Of a stretch of DNA of 64,000 nt, positions 8,961 to 17,891 are shown piece by piece. The notes under the pieces were generated by a model. It was not told the DNA's origin. It saw nothing but the letters and a program-made list of their open reading frames with translations, and did no database searches. Source of the DNA: Pseudomonas sp. MM211 (GTDB lineage: Bacteria > Pseudomonadota > Gammaproteobacteria > Pseudomonadales > Pseudomonadaceae); contig NZ_CP081942.1 in assembly GCF_020386635.1 (NCBI RefSeq), positions 186,001 through 250,000 of the forward strand, given 5' to 3'. The first letter of the stretch is position 1. The number at the start of each line of letters is the position of its first letter. The position numbers and the translations under genes are program-made.

Positions 8961-9962
8961 ATGCAAGTGAAACACCTGCTGCTGATCGCCATCCTCGCAC
9001 TCACCGCCGCCTGTTCGTCCAAGGAAGTCCTGGATGAAAACCTCAGCGAGGCAGAACTTTATCAGCAGGCTCAGCAAGATTTGGACAACGGCAGTTACAC
9101 CAGCGCCGTCACCAAACTCAAGGCCCTGGAGTCCCGCTACCCGTTCGGTCGCTATGCCGAACAGTCGCAGCTCGAGCTGATCTACGCGAACTACAAGAAC
9201 GCCGAGCCGGAAGCTGCACGCTCCTCTGCTGAGCGCTTCATTCGCTTGCACCCACAGCATCCGAATGTCGACTATGCCTACTACCTAAAGGGTCTGGCCT
9301 CGTTCGACCAGGATCGTGGCCTGCTGGCGCGCTTCCTGCCACTGGACATGACCAAGCGTGACCCGGGTGCCGCCCGCGACTCCTACAACGAGTTCGCCCA
9401 GCTCACCAGCCGCTACCCGAATAGCCGCTACGCGCCGGATGCCAAGCAGCGCATGATCTACCTGCGCAACCTGCTGGCAGCCTACGAAATTCATGTGGCC
9501 CACTATTATCTGAGCCGTGAAGCCTACGTCGCCGCTGCCAACCGTGGCCGCTACGTGGTGGAAAACTTTCAGGAAACCCCTTCCGTCGGCGATGGCCTGG
9601 CAGTCATGGTCGAGGCCTATCAGCGCCTGACTCTGGACGACCTGGCCGCTACCAGCCTGGAAACGCTCAAGCTCAACTATCCGGATCACTCAAGCCTGGT
9701 CGACGGTCAATTCGTGCCACGCGAAGAAGATGCCGACAATCGCTCCTGGCTGGCCAAGGCCACTCTGGGCCTGATCGAAAGCGACGTGCCCCCTCCGCCT
9801 AGCCAGACCCAGGCGAGCCAGGACGTGATTCGTCAGTACGAAGAAGCCTCGGATCAGATCCCTGCCGAGCTGAAACCGGAAAACCAGACCGAGCAAAGCG
9901 AAGAGCCGCAAGGCAGCAAGCGCTCCTGGTTCAGCTACATGACGTTCGGCCTGTTCGACTGA
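8961..9962 (+). CDS. bamD: Outer membrane protein assembly factor BamD (ComL)
   Basis: Essential lipoprotein of the BAM complex, which folds beta-barrel proteins into the outer membrane; it bridges BamA with BamC and BamE on the periplasmic side. 333 aa. A lipoprotein signal ends at LTAAC (Cys19). Five TPR repeats fill about residues 30-240, beginning [21 protein letters not shown]. The C-terminal tail (about 270-333) is Glu/Gln/Pro-rich and low complexity, as in other pseudomonads. Position upstream of pilS, divergent from rluD, matches P. aeruginosa. A strong hairpin follows the stop. Confidence 0.95.
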   Translation: MQVKHLLLIAILALTAACSSKEVLDENLSEAELYQQAQQDLDNGSYTSAVTKLKALESRYPFGRYAEQSQLELIYANYKNAEPEAARSSAERFIRLHPQHPNVDYAYYLKGLASFDQDRGLLARFLPLDMTKRDPGAARDSYNEFAQLTSRYPNSRYAPDAKQRMIYLRNLLAAYEIHVAHYYLSREAYVAAANRGRYVVENFQETPSVGDGLAVMVEAYQRLTLDDLAATSLETLKLNYPDHSSLVDGQFVPREEDADNRSWLAKATLGLIESDVPPPPSQTQASQDVIRQYEEASDQIPAELKPENQTEQSEEPQGSKRSWFSYMTFGLFD

Positions 9963-9985
9963 TCATATCCGCAGTGCGTTTGCCT

Positions 9986-10013
9986 ACGATGCCAGTCACC
10001 CGACTGGCATCGT
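9986..10013 (+). terminator. Stem-loop after bamD
   Basis: ACGATGCCAGTC and GACTGGCATCGT form a perfect 12-bp stem with an ACCC loop 25 bases after the bamD stop. The following bases are GCATTTC, so there is no strong U-tract; it may act as a weak terminator or an mRNA-stabilising hairpin. Confidence 0.6.
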
Positions 10014-10106
10014 GCATTTCAGCCTAGCAAAACGCTGATAATGGCAACTGTCCGCCCACCCCGTCCTTAGCTAAACTGGCACATCACTCGACACGAAGAG
10101 AGCACC

Positions 10107-10349
10107 ATGGGCCTGTTCCGCCTGCTGATCTGGATTGCCATCATTTTCGCCGCCATCTGGGTGTGGCGCCGCTTCTTTGGTGCAACACGTCGACGCCAGG
10201 CACCCCCGCCAGCGGAAACCACGGCACCGATGGTGCGCTGCGCCCACTGCGGCGTGCACACGCCGCAGCAGCACGCCATACAACTGGCGCAGCGCTGGTA
10301 CTGCAGCCAGGCACACCTCGAACAAGGCCCGAAACCCGGTGCCCACTAG
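10107..10349 (+). CDS. PP0621-family small membrane protein
   Basis: An 80-aa protein with one N-terminal membrane helix (GLFRLLIWIAIIFAAIWVW), a basic stretch RRRFFGATRRR-like, and a small Cys-containing domain: MVRCAHCGVHTP with a CxxC pair, then a third Cys in WYCSQAH. Four potential metal ligands (three Cys and a His) suggest a mini zinc ribbon. The family is conserved directly upstream of pilS in Pseudomonas but has no assigned function. Its last 11 bases overlap the GTG start of pilS in another frame, so the two are probably translated in tandem. Good start context (GAAGAGAGCACC before ATG). Confidence 0.85.
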   Translation: MGLFRLLIWIAIIFAAIWVWRRFFGATRRRQAPPPAETTAPMVRCAHCGVHTPQQHAIQLAQRWYCSQAHLEQGPKPGAH

Positions 10350-11931
10350 AGCTCTCGCGCTAAGCGGCCTTCAGGGACGGCGTATTTTCAGGCTGTATCA
10401 CCTCTACCGGCTGCTGATCGGCGTTTTGCTGGTTCTGCTTGTCTCCGCAGACCTGGATGCAGAACTGCTCGAGCTGGCGCACGTGCCGCTCTTCCGGGGC
10501 GCTAGCTGGCTGTATCTAATCCTCAACATTTTTGTCGCACTGATCGCTCATAACCCGCGCAGTCTGGTTCAAGTGTTTGGCGTAGCCCTGGCCGACGTGA
10601 TCCTGCTGTCCGCCCTGTTCTATGCCGGCGGCGGAACACCAAGTGGTATTGGCAACCTGCTGATCGTTGCAGTGGCGATCGCCAATATCCTCCTGCGCGG
10701 GCGAATCGGCATATTGATCGCGGCAAGCGCGGCGATAGGCCTGATCTACCTGACCTTCTATCTCAGCCTCGGCCATCCGCAGGCCAGCAGCCAGTACGTG
10801 CAGGCTGGCGCACTGGGCGCTCTGTGCTTCACTGCAGCGCTGTTCGTACAAGGTGTGACCCGGCGCCTGCAAGTCAGCGAGAACCTCGCTGAGCAACGTG
10901 CAGCAGATGTGGCGGACCTGGAAGCCCTGAACAACCTGATCCTGCAACGAATGCGCACCGGCATCCTAGTGGTCGACGAACAGCACCGCGTGCTGCTGGC
11001 CAACCAGGCAGCCCTGAGCCTGCTCGGGCGAGAACACCTGGCCGGCAAGATTCTCGACCCGCACTGCACCGAGTTGGTCAAACGCCTGCAGTACTGGCTG
11101 GAAAACACCAGCCTACGCCCAGCCAGCTTGCAGGCGCGCGCCGACGGCCCAACCCTGCAGCCCAGCTTCATCGCCTTGCAACGAGGCGGGCAGCGCCACA
11201 CACTGATCCTGCTCGACGATATTTCACAGATCGCCCAGCAAGCTCAGCAGCTCAAACTGGTGGCTCTGGGCCGGCTGACCGCAGGCATCGCCCACGAGAT
11301 TCGTAACCCGCTGGGCGCCATCAGCCACGCCGCACAACTGCTGCAGGAATCCGAAGACCTGCATGGGCCGGATCTGCGCCTGGCGCAGATCATCCAGGAT
11401 CACTCCCGGCGCATGAATCTGATCATCGAGAACGTTCTGCAGCTCTCCCGACGGCGTCAGGCAGAGCCACAACTGCTGGATCTCAAATACTGGCTACATC
11501 GCTTCGCCGCCGAGTTTCGCAGCACGGCGCCGGCCTCGAAAATCCTCCACCTGGCTATCGAAGGCAGCAGCATCCAGACCCGCATGGATCCCAACCAGTT
11601 AACCCAGGTGATCACCAATCTGGTACAGAACGGCCTGCGTTATAGCGCCCAGCACAATCCCAAGGGCCAGGTGTGGCTGAAACTGTTCCGCGACCCGCAC
11701 AGTGATCTGCCGGTGCTCGAGGTGCTAGATGACGGCCCGGGCGTGCCGCCAGACCAACTGCATCACATCTTCGAGCCTTTCTACACCACGGAAAACAAAG
11801 GCACCGGTCTAGGCCTGTATATTTCCCGCGAGCTTTGCGAAAGCAATCAGGCTCACCTTCACTACCAATCACGCGAAGGCAACGGAGCCTGTTTCCGCAT
11901 TACCTTCGCGCATCCGCGAAAGATGAGCTGA
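10339..11931 (+). CDS. pilS: Sensor histidine kinase PilS
   Basis: Inner-membrane kinase of the PilS-PilR system, which in P. aeruginosa senses pilin level and controls pilA transcription with RpoN. 530 aa from the GTG at 10339, identical in length to the P. aeruginosa protein, and the N-terminus (PTRALALSGLQGRRI then FRLYHLYRL) lines up with it without gaps. Six membrane helices fill about 25-190. A PAS-like domain (ILQRMRTGILVVDEQHRVLLANQAAL) follows. The dimerisation/phosphoacceptor motif is AGIAHEIRNPLGAISHAA. The ATPase boxes are NLVQNGLRYSA, DDGPGVP and KGTGLGLYISREL. An ATG further upstream in the same frame lies inside the PP0621-type gene and is rejected. Confidence 0.95.
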   Translation: MPTRALALSGLQGRRIFRLYHLYRLLIGVLLVLLVSADLDAELLELAHVPLFRGASWLYLILNIFVALIAHNPRSLVQVFGVALADVILLSALFYAGGGTPSGIGNLLIVAVAIANILLRGRIGILIAASAAIGLIYLTFYLSLGHPQASSQYVQAGALGALCFTAALFVQGVTRRLQVSENLAEQRAADVADLEALNNLILQRMRTGILVVDEQHRVLLANQAALSLLGREHLAGKILDPHCTELVKRLQYWLENTSLRPASLQARADGPTLQPSFIALQRGGQRHTLILLDDISQIAQQAQQLKLVALGRLTAGIAHEIRNPLGAISHAAQLLQESEDLHGPDLRLAQIIQDHSRRMNLIIENVLQLSRRRQAEPQLLDLKYWLHRFAAEFRSTAPASKILHLAIEGSSIQTRMDPNQLTQVITNLVQNGLRYSAQHNPKGQVWLKLFRDPHSDLPVLEVLDDGPGVPPDQLHHIFEPFYTTENKGTGLGLYISRELCESNQAHLHYQSREGNGACFRITFAHPRKMS

Positions 11932-11935
11932 ACCG

Positions 11936-13276
11936 ATGAACCGCCAGAGAGCCCTGATCGTCGACGACGAACCCGATATCCGCGAGTTGCTGGAGATCAC
12001 CCTCGGGCGCATGAAACTTGATACGCGCAGCGCCCGTAACGTCAAAGAGGCGCGCGAATGGCTGGCCAAGGAGCCCTTCGATCTGTGCCTCACCGACATG
12101 CGCCTACCCGACGGAACCGGCCTGGATATCGTGCTGCATATCCAGCAGCGTTATCCGCAAACACCAGTGGCCATGATCACTGCCTTCGGCAGCCTGGATA
12201 CCGCGATCAACGCTCTCAAGGCTGGTGCTTTTGACTTTCTCACCAAACCTGTCGATCTAGGCCGCCTGCGCGAACTGGTGACCACCGCCCTGCGCCTGCG
12301 TGAAGGTGACGATGAAGACGCACAACCAGGCGCAAGCAGGCTGCTCGGCGAATCACCGCCCATGCGCACCCTGCGGGCGCAGATCCAGAAACTGGCACGC
12401 AGCCAGGCACCGGTGTATATCAGCGGCGAGTCCGGCAGCGGCAAGGAGCTGGTGGCCCGCTTGATTCACGAACAAGGGCCACGCCGCGAACGCGCCTTCG
12501 TACCGGTCAACTGTGGCGCCATCCCTTCAGAGCTCATGGAAAGCGAGTTCTTCGGTCACAAGAAAGGCAGCTTCACTGGCGCCATCGAAGACAAGCAGGG
12601 CCTGTTTCAGGCCGCCAACGGTGGCAGCCTGTTCCTCGACGAAGTGGCCGACCTACCACTGACCATGCAGGTCAAGCTGCTGCGCGCGATCCAGGAGAAA
12701 GCCGTCCGCAGCGTTGGTGGCCAGCAGGAGGTCGTGGTCGACACCCGCATCCTCTGCGCCACCCACAAGGATCTGGCCGCCGAAGTCGCTGCCGGGCGCT
12801 TCCGTCAGGATCTGTACTACCGCCTCAACGTCATCGAACTGCGCGTGCCGCCACTGCGCGAACGTCGCGAGGACATTCCACTGCTGGCCGATGTGATGCT
12901 CAAACGCCTGAACGAAGGCATCGGCCTGCCACCCGTAAAGCTCGATGGGCCAGCCCTCGACAAGCTCAAGAGCTACCGCTTTCCCGGTAACGTGCGCGAA
13001 CTGGAAAACATGCTCGAGCGCGCCTACACCCTGTGTGAAGGCGACGTGATCTGCGCCAACGACCTGCGCCTGGCCGACGCCGCACCGGCAGGCGAAAACG
13101 GCGATGCCAGCCTGGCGCAGATCGACAACATCGAAGACTACCTGGAAGACGTCGAGCGCAAACTGATCATGCAGGCCCTCGAAGAAACCCGCTGGAATCG
13201 CACCGCCGCAGCCCAGCGCCTGGGCCTGAGCTTTCGTTCGATGCGCTATCGTCTGAAGAAGCTGGGGATCGACTGA
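11936..13276 (+). CDS. pilR: Sigma-54-dependent response regulator PilR
   Basis: NtrC-type activator of sigma-54 promoters, 446 aa. The receiver domain (about 1-120) has the acidic pocket DDEPD and phosphoacceptor Asp in CLTDMRLPDG. The AAA+ domain (about 140-365) has Walker A GESGSGKE, the sigma-54 contact loop as GSFTGA (the Ser variant usual in PilR in place of GAFTGA) and Walker B GSLFLDEVADL. The C-terminal Fis-like helix-turn-helix is NRTAAAQRLGLSFRSMRYRLKK. It starts four bases after pilS. The main target, pilA, is not in this window. Confidence 0.96.
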   Translation: MNRQRALIVDDEPDIRELLEITLGRMKLDTRSARNVKEAREWLAKEPFDLCLTDMRLPDGTGLDIVLHIQQRYPQTPVAMITAFGSLDTAINALKAGAFDFLTKPVDLGRLRELVTTALRLREGDDEDAQPGASRLLGESPPMRTLRAQIQKLARSQAPVYISGESGSGKELVARLIHEQGPRRERAFVPVNCGAIPSELMESEFFGHKKGSFTGAIEDKQGLFQAANGGSLFLDEVADLPLTMQVKLLRAIQEKAVRSVGGQQEVVVDTRILCATHKDLAAEVAAGRFRQDLYYRLNVIELRVPPLRERREDIPLLADVMLKRLNEGIGLPPVKLDGPALDKLKSYRFPGNVRELENMLERAYTLCEGDVICANDLRLADAAPAGENGDASLAQIDNIEDYLEDVERKLIMQALEETRWNRTAAAQRLGLSFRSMRYRLKKLGID

Positions 13277-13351
13277 TCAACCACAATTTGCGCAAGCCGC
13301 AGGTTGGATCGGTGCACGCAGGGGAAACCACAAGGCCAAAACGACCGATTT

Positions 13352-13445
13352 TGTAGGATGGCGTTGAGGAGCCCAGCGACGATACCCATCATAGGGCTGC
13401 GGCGCTCATGTCGATGGGTATCGCTTCGCTCAACGCCATCCTACG
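13352..13445. repeat. Intergenic inverted repeat, GTAGGATGGCGTTGAG family, copy 2
   Basis: Left arm starts TGTAGGATGGCGTTGAGG and right arm ends CGCTCAACGCCATCCTACG, with inner arms GATACCCATC and GATGGGTATC. It sits between the 3' ends of pilR and thiO. Compared with 3924-4063 it shares GGCGTTGAG, the GATACCC box and overall architecture, so I assign both to one repeat family. Confidence 0.65.
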
Positions 13446-13502
13446 AGCGGCTCCTTGCACCTTTGCGGTCGTATATGAAACGCAGCAGATCTAAAACAGG
13501 TT

Positions 13503-14603
13503 TCAAAGCTGTAATCGCATCGCAGGCGAGTAAGGCGCCGGATTGATAATCGGCTCACGCCCCAGCATCAGATCCACCAATAACTGGCAGGACGCCGGCG
13601 CCAACACCAAGCCATTGCGGTAATGCCCGCAATTCAGCCACAGCCCTTCGCGGCCGGGCACCTCGCCAATAAAGGGAATGCCCTCAGGCGACCCAGGCCG
13701 CAATCCCGCCCAGTGCCCCACCACCTCGGCATCCTTCAGCGCCGGCAGCAACGCTTCGGCCGAGGCACGCAGACTGGCCAGGGCATCTTCGGTAGGTGTT
13801 TTGTCGAAGCCGACATGCTCCAGCGTGCTGCCCACCAGAATATGACCGTCGCGACGGGGGATCGCGTAGCGCCCTCGGGCCAGCACCATGCTGGGCAGAA
13901 AATCCTCGGTGCACTTGAACAGGATCATCTGCCCCTTGACCGGCTCCACCGGCAGCGCCAACCCCAGGCTCTGCAGTATTTCCCCACTCCAGGCCCCGGC
14001 CGCCACCACGACCTGATCGGCCAACAGTTCTTCATGGCCCATGCGCACACCGACGACTCGAGTGCCCTCACTCATGAACCCCTCGACCGGCCTGTGCTCG
14101 AGCACGGTAACCATGGGCATCCCCAGCAGCGCCGCGCGTAACGCCTTGACCAGCCGCGGATTACGCACATTGGCTACGCCAGGCATATAGATCGCCCGCT
14201 CGAACCCTGCCCCCAGCTGCGGCACCGCCGCATAGGCAGACTCGACGGGTACTTCGTGCAACAGTCTTCCCGCACGCTGCGCCCAGGCCAAAGCGTCGGT
14301 CTGATCGTCCAGATCCAGCCAGTACAGCCCAGTGACATGCACCTCAGGATCCAAGCCTGTTTGCGACAACAGTCGCTCACCAAGCCCCGGATAATAATCC
14401 TGAGACCAATGGGCCAGCGCCGTCACCGCGCTGCTGTAACGCCAGGGATACAGCGGCGACACGATCCCGCCCCCCGCCCAAGAGGCCTCGCCACCAGCAG
14501 GACCGCGATCGAGCAGCGTGACCCGCTTGCCCTCCGCCGCCAACTGATACGCCGACAATAGCCCAATGACCCCGCCCCCGATAACGATCACATCCGAATG
14601 CAC
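13503..14603 (-). CDS. thiO: Glycine oxidase ThiO (FAD-dependent)
   Basis: D-amino-acid-oxidase-family flavoenzyme, 366 aa, oxidising glycine to iminoglycine for the thiazole moiety of thiamine. The N-terminal Rossmann motif is VIGGGVIGLLSAYQLA and the FAD-adenine acidic residue follows in VTLLDRG. GEASWAGGGIVSPLYPWRY is the flavin-contacting segment of ThiO. The C-terminal GHYRNGLVLAPA carries the conserved catalytic-site Arg. Encoded opposite to the pil genes, between pilR and fimT as in P. aeruginosa, so it is an insertion in the pilus locus rather than a functional partner. Confidence 0.9.
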   Translation of the reverse strand: MHSDVIVIGGGVIGLLSAYQLAAEGKRVTLLDRGPAGGEASWAGGGIVSPLYPWRYSSAVTALAHWSQDYYPGLGERLLSQTGLDPEVHVTGLYWLDLDDQTDALAWAQRAGRLLHEVPVESAYAAVPQLGAGFERAIYMPGVANVRNPRLVKALRAALLGMPMVTVLEHRPVEGFMSEGTRVVGVRMGHEELLADQVVVAAGAWSGEILQSLGLALPVEPVKGQMILFKCTEDFLPSMVLARGRYAIPRRDGHILVGSTLEHVGFDKTPTEDALASLRASAEALLPALKDAEVVGHWAGLRPGSPEGIPFIGEVPGREGLWLNCGHYRNGLVLAPASCQLLVDLMLGREPIINPAPYSPAMRLQL

Positions 14604-14712
14604 AACTCACCCCATCGCATGAACGGCAAACCTTGACAGCGACACCTCAGGGTCTAAACAGAAAAGGCAGGCCAGGAAGGCCGCCAATCATACGCGCAAA
14701 GGGAATTGGGCA

Positions 14713-15204
14713 ATGAATAGAGATCAACAGAAGGCGTTCAATCTCGTCGAGTTGCTTGTAGCTATCGCGCTAGTGACGATTCTCGTCAGCCTATCCGTTC
14801 CGGCACTCGCTCGATTCCAAGAGAACCTACACTTGCAATCTTCCAGCGATCTACTGGCGAGTCATATCCAACAAACACGAGCCCGCGCGATTACCCTCGG
14901 GAGGCCCCACCAGCTGTGTGGATCCAGCGACGGAAAAAGCTGCGATGCCGACTGGGGTAGCTACTGGTTGATCACCACTACTGGCCCAGAGCCAGAGATC
15001 GTTCTCCAGCAACCCGCGCCGACTAAAAGACTGTGTTGGGTAGGGTTTAGTAGCGACAGCATCCGTTTTCATGCCAACGGCACTAGCTGGGCCAGCAACG
15101 GTACTTTTTCCATCTGCAATACTAATGGCCCTCACCACCAACTAGTTCTCAATCGCCAAGGCCGCTTGAAAGTGGTCACCAGTCACAACTCCACATGCTG
15201 TTAG
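14713..15204 (+). CDS. fimT: Type IV minor pilin-like protein FimT
   Basis: A 163-aa type II/IV pseudopilin of the GspH/FimT family. FimT homologues have been linked to DNA binding and natural transformation in some gamma-proteobacteria. The prepilin motif is unusual: KAFNLVELLVAIAL, with Ala at -1 in place of Gly and Asn at +2, while Glu+5 is kept. The hydrophobic helix is at about 9-30 and the C-terminal domain holds six cysteines, two at the very end (TCC). RBS-like GGGAATTGGGC precedes ATG. A possible -35 TTGACA lies at 14633-14638. First gene of the minor pilin cluster; about 100 bases separate it from fimU. Confidence 0.88.
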   Translation: MNRDQQKAFNLVELLVAIALVTILVSLSVPALARFQENLHLQSSSDLLASHIQQTRARAITLGRPHQLCGSSDGKSCDADWGSYWLITTTGPEPEIVLQQPAPTKRLCWVGFSSDSIRFHANGTSWASNGTFSICNTNGPHHQLVLNRQGRLKVVTSHNSTCC

Positions 15205-15306
15205 ACCAGTCATCCGCGCATCAGAACCGATCATCCCCCGTCAGAAGACAGGCGCCAGCATAGCCGTCAGGATTCGCTTGCCCTCGTGTATTCAGACTGG
15301 ACAACC

Positions 15307-15816
15307 ATGCCAAGATTCTCGGACAGCCAATCTTCAAACTGCCTGCGCGCGCAGCGCGGCTTCACCCTGATTGAGCTGATGATCGTCATCGTTCTGGTCG
15401 GGATATTTGCCGCTATCGCGATTCCGAACTTTACCCAGTTCATCAATAAAAACCGTACGCAGTCGCTGAACAGCGAACTGCTTGCACTACTGCAATACGC
15501 CCGCACCACGGCAGTTGAGCAAAGAACATTCATAAAAGCCTGCAAGGGAACCGGCCTATGGACAGTGAAGAAAACCTGTACCGATGGCGCCGAGGCATTG
15601 CGCCAGCTGGATATCCCCTCCGGCAGCACGGTAAGCACCTCAGTCAGCGAAGTGGTGTTCAGGTACAACGGCACGGGTACAGAGGCGAGCCTAATTACCT
15701 GTCAGGGTACCGATTCAGCCAACGGCTTCACCATAGATGTTAAAGCTAGCGGCAGCATCCAGAGCTGGCCACGAGGCAAAAACGGAGCCAGCAGCGATAT
15801 GAGCAACTGCCAGTGA
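15307..15816 (+). CDS. fimU: Minor pilin FimU
   Basis: Minor pilin that with PilV, PilW, PilX and PilE forms the priming complex at the type IV pilus tip. 169 aa from the ATG at 15307 (MPRFSDSQ), the usual FimU length; an in-frame GTG at 15286 has a poorer ribosome site. The PilD cleavage motif QRG/FTLIELMIVIVL is canonical with Glu+5. The soluble part has paired cysteines (KACKGTG, KKTCTDG, ITCQGTD, SNCQ at the end). GspH-like domain. The 3' end abuts pilV. Confidence 0.92.
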   Translation: MPRFSDSQSSNCLRAQRGFTLIELMIVIVLVGIFAAIAIPNFTQFINKNRTQSLNSELLALLQYARTTAVEQRTFIKACKGTGLWTVKKTCTDGAEALRQLDIPSGSTVSTSVSEVVFRYNGTGTEASLITCQGTDSANGFTIDVKASGSIQSWPRGKNGASSDMSNCQ

Positions 15817-15830
15817 AGGGGAAAATGGCA

Positions 15831-16397
15831 ATGAAGACGCACAATCAGGGATTCAGTCTGATCGAGGTGCTGGTGGCACTGCTACTGACTACTGTGGGCG
15901 TGCTGGGCATGGTCGCACTGCAAGGCCGTAGCGTTCAGTACTCGCAAGACTCCGTGCAGCGTAACGTGGCGGTAGATCTGGTCACCGAACTGGTCGAGAT
16001 AATCCGAGCCAATCCGGGCGAGACCTTCAGCAACGCCGCACCGCAGTTCCCAATGAACAGCGGACTCAAGTCCAGCTCGATTTTCTACAAAGCAAAGGCA
16101 GGAGACTTCTCCAGCCCTGGAGATTGTGTCGCAAGCGCTACCGTGATTGCCAAAACAGCGAAGGAACAACGTGACTGCTGGGCCAGCAAAGCCAAAGCGC
16201 TCCTGCCGGGAGGCTCGACCGTATTCACCAGTGACTCATACATTTGCCGCAGCAGTAGCGCAGGCAATTGCAACAGCCAAGGCTCTATGGTCGAAATCCG
16301 CCTTGCCTGGCAGGTTCGCGAAGGCACGTGCCTGGACGCGGCGGACACCGATAACTCTTCCACCATCTGTACCTACACCGTGCGAGTGCAGCCATGA
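15831..16397 (+). CDS. pilV: Minor pilin PilV
   Basis: GspI/PilV-type minor pilin, about 188 aa, which in P. aeruginosa links the tip complex to PilY1. The motif is NQG/FSLIEVLVALLLTTVGVLG followed by the RNVAVDLVTELVEIIRANP segment that is typical of PilV. AAGGGG at 15816-15821 suits the ATG at 15831; an ATG at 15825 and a GTG at 15813 are in frame. It overlaps pilW by four bases (ATGA). Confidence 0.93.
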   Translation: MKTHNQGFSLIEVLVALLLTTVGVLGMVALQGRSVQYSQDSVQRNVAVDLVTELVEIIRANPGETFSNAAPQFPMNSGLKSSSIFYKAKAGDFSSPGDCVASATVIAKTAKEQRDCWASKAKALLPGGSTVFTSDSYICRSSSAGNCNSQGSMVEIRLAWQVREGTCLDAADTDNSSTICTYTVRVQP

Positions 16398-17242
16398 GCG
16401 ACATGAAGCGCCAATGTGGTCTGTCAATGATCGAACTGCTGATTGCGCTCGCGATCAGCAGCTTCCTGATTCTGGGCATTACTCAGGTCTATATCGATAA
16501 CCAGCGCCATTACCTGTTCCAGCAGAGCCAAAGCGGCAATCTGGACAGTGGTCGATTCGCAGCATTGCTGCTCGACCAGTATCTGGGTAAAGCAGGCTAT
16601 CGCCGCACGCCATCGAGCCTGCTGGAAACGTCCTTTCCGGAACGCGCAGCATCGGGGGGGTGCATGGCCTTCAGTGCCGGCGCATCTGTCACCAGCCTGG
16701 ATGCATCTCAAGGTACCGGTTTCTGCATACGCTATCAGCCGCAGGTAAGTGGTGATCTCGATTGCCAGGGTGTGGCCAGCAGTACCACTTTCACGCAAGC
16801 CTTTCCGCCTAACCTCACAGCGAGCGACCTCATCGTACTGGCCTTCAAGTACGAACCGGGAGCATCTACCGAGCTGCAGAACGGTAAGCTTCTCTGCAAG
16901 AGCTTGAACGCCACCACACCTCAATTTACCGAACAGCTCACAGGCATCGCCGATATGCGCGTGGACTTCGGCGTTGGTAGCACCGATGTACTGTCGAAAG
17001 AAGTCACGTCTTACGTGACGCAAAGCGCCTGGACAACCAGCTCTGGAGGCATCCGCAGCGTGCGTTATTCCCTGCTGCTGGCCAGCCGTACAGGTCAACG
17101 CGATAGCGACGACTCCAAAATTCTCACGGACTGGCTAGCGTCGGCCCCTGCCGACACTAAAACACGCATACAGAGCGGTGACAGCAAGCGTATTTATCAA
17201 GTTGTTGGAAGTACCCAGACCGTCAGGAATCTTATGCCATGA
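16394..17242 (+). CDS. pilW: Minor pilin PilW
   Basis: Minor pilin of the tip-priming complex, 282 aa. N-terminus MSDMKRQCG/LSMIELLIALAISSFLILGITQVYID: prepilin peptidase site after Gly9, Glu at +5, one long hydrophobic helix. The C-terminal part is a mixed pilin-type domain with a PilW-typical ADMRVDFGV stretch and late basic positions (RSVRYSLLLASR). It overlaps both neighbours by four bases, so fimU to pilX are likely translated as a coupled set. Confidence 0.92.
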   Translation: MSDMKRQCGLSMIELLIALAISSFLILGITQVYIDNQRHYLFQQSQSGNLDSGRFAALLLDQYLGKAGYRRTPSSLLETSFPERAASGGCMAFSAGASVTSLDASQGTGFCIRYQPQVSGDLDCQGVASSTTFTQAFPPNLTASDLIVLAFKYEPGASTELQNGKLLCKSLNATTPQFTEQLTGIADMRVDFGVGSTDVLSKEVTSYVTQSAWTTSSGGIRSVRYSLLLASRTGQRDSDDSKILTDWLASAPADTKTRIQSGDSKRIYQVVGSTQTVRNLMP

Positions 17243-17883
17243 CTCAACTTTCTGATCGCCACTCGCAAAACGGGGCAGTCCTCGTTATAGCCTTGGTCAT
17301 GTTACTTGTACTGACCCTAATGGCCGTGGGCAGCATGCGCGGCACCACCCTGGAAAGCCGTATCACTGCAAACAGAGCCCACGATACTCAACAGCAAAAC
17401 GCAGCAGACGCAGCTCTGCGTGAAGCCGAATTCCGCTATTACGGCCCAGCCAACCTGGCCGACAAGCTTGAGGGCAAAGCTACCAACTGCGCGCTGAGTA
17501 ATACTCTGAAGAGCAATGGCATTAACAAGCCCTGCCTGCTTGCCGTAAAAGATGAAAATCTCCTGGCATTCGTGGAGGCCCCCAGTACGGCTAACGCACA
17601 ATTCCTAAAGAGTGAATCGGCTGGCGGCCTGCTGTGGATGCCCTATCGGGGAACGGATGCGTCCAACGCAACCGTAGCTGGTAACCGGGAAACAAGCTCG
17701 AACCTGACGACTCTCTGGAACAGCACACGAGCGGTGACAGTCGGCAACAACGCAGTCAATGCGGAGTACGGCATGGTTGCCGAAGGGCAAGGCACCTACT
17801 ACTACCTCAACAATGCAAAGGCGGACGATCAGGTTTACCTGCAGTCGACTCACGCCAATATCTATCTGGGGCTGAACAATTGA
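17239..17883 (+). CDS. pilX: Minor pilin PilX
   Basis: Minor pilin of the GspK/PilX type, 214 aa. The processed N-terminus would be QNG/AVLVIALVMLLVLTLMAVGSM, with no Glu at +5; loss of that residue is normal for PilX and fits a position at the extreme tip of the pilus. SMRGTTLESRITANRAHDTQQQNAADAALREAE follows, a conserved PilX stretch. It ends as the pilY1 leader begins. Confidence 0.92.
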   Translation: MTQLSDRHSQNGAVLVIALVMLLVLTLMAVGSMRGTTLESRITANRAHDTQQQNAADAALREAEFRYYGPANLADKLEGKATNCALSNTLKSNGINKPCLLAVKDENLLAFVEAPSTANAQFLKSESAGGLLWMPYRGTDASNATVAGNRETSSNLTTLWNSTRAVTVGNNAVNAEYGMVAEGQGTYYYLNNAKADDQVYLQSTHANIYLGLNN

Positions 17884-17891
17884 GAGCCGGC

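Noticed and set aside
10070-10095. Sigma-54 promoter at CTGGCACATCACTCG
   Set aside because: TGGCAC is present but the second element (TTGC at the right spacing) is not.
10135-10338. Longer PilS starting at an upstream ATG
   Set aside because: That stretch overlaps the PP0621-type gene in another frame and encodes low-complexity sequence; the GTG at 10339 gives the family length and N-terminus.
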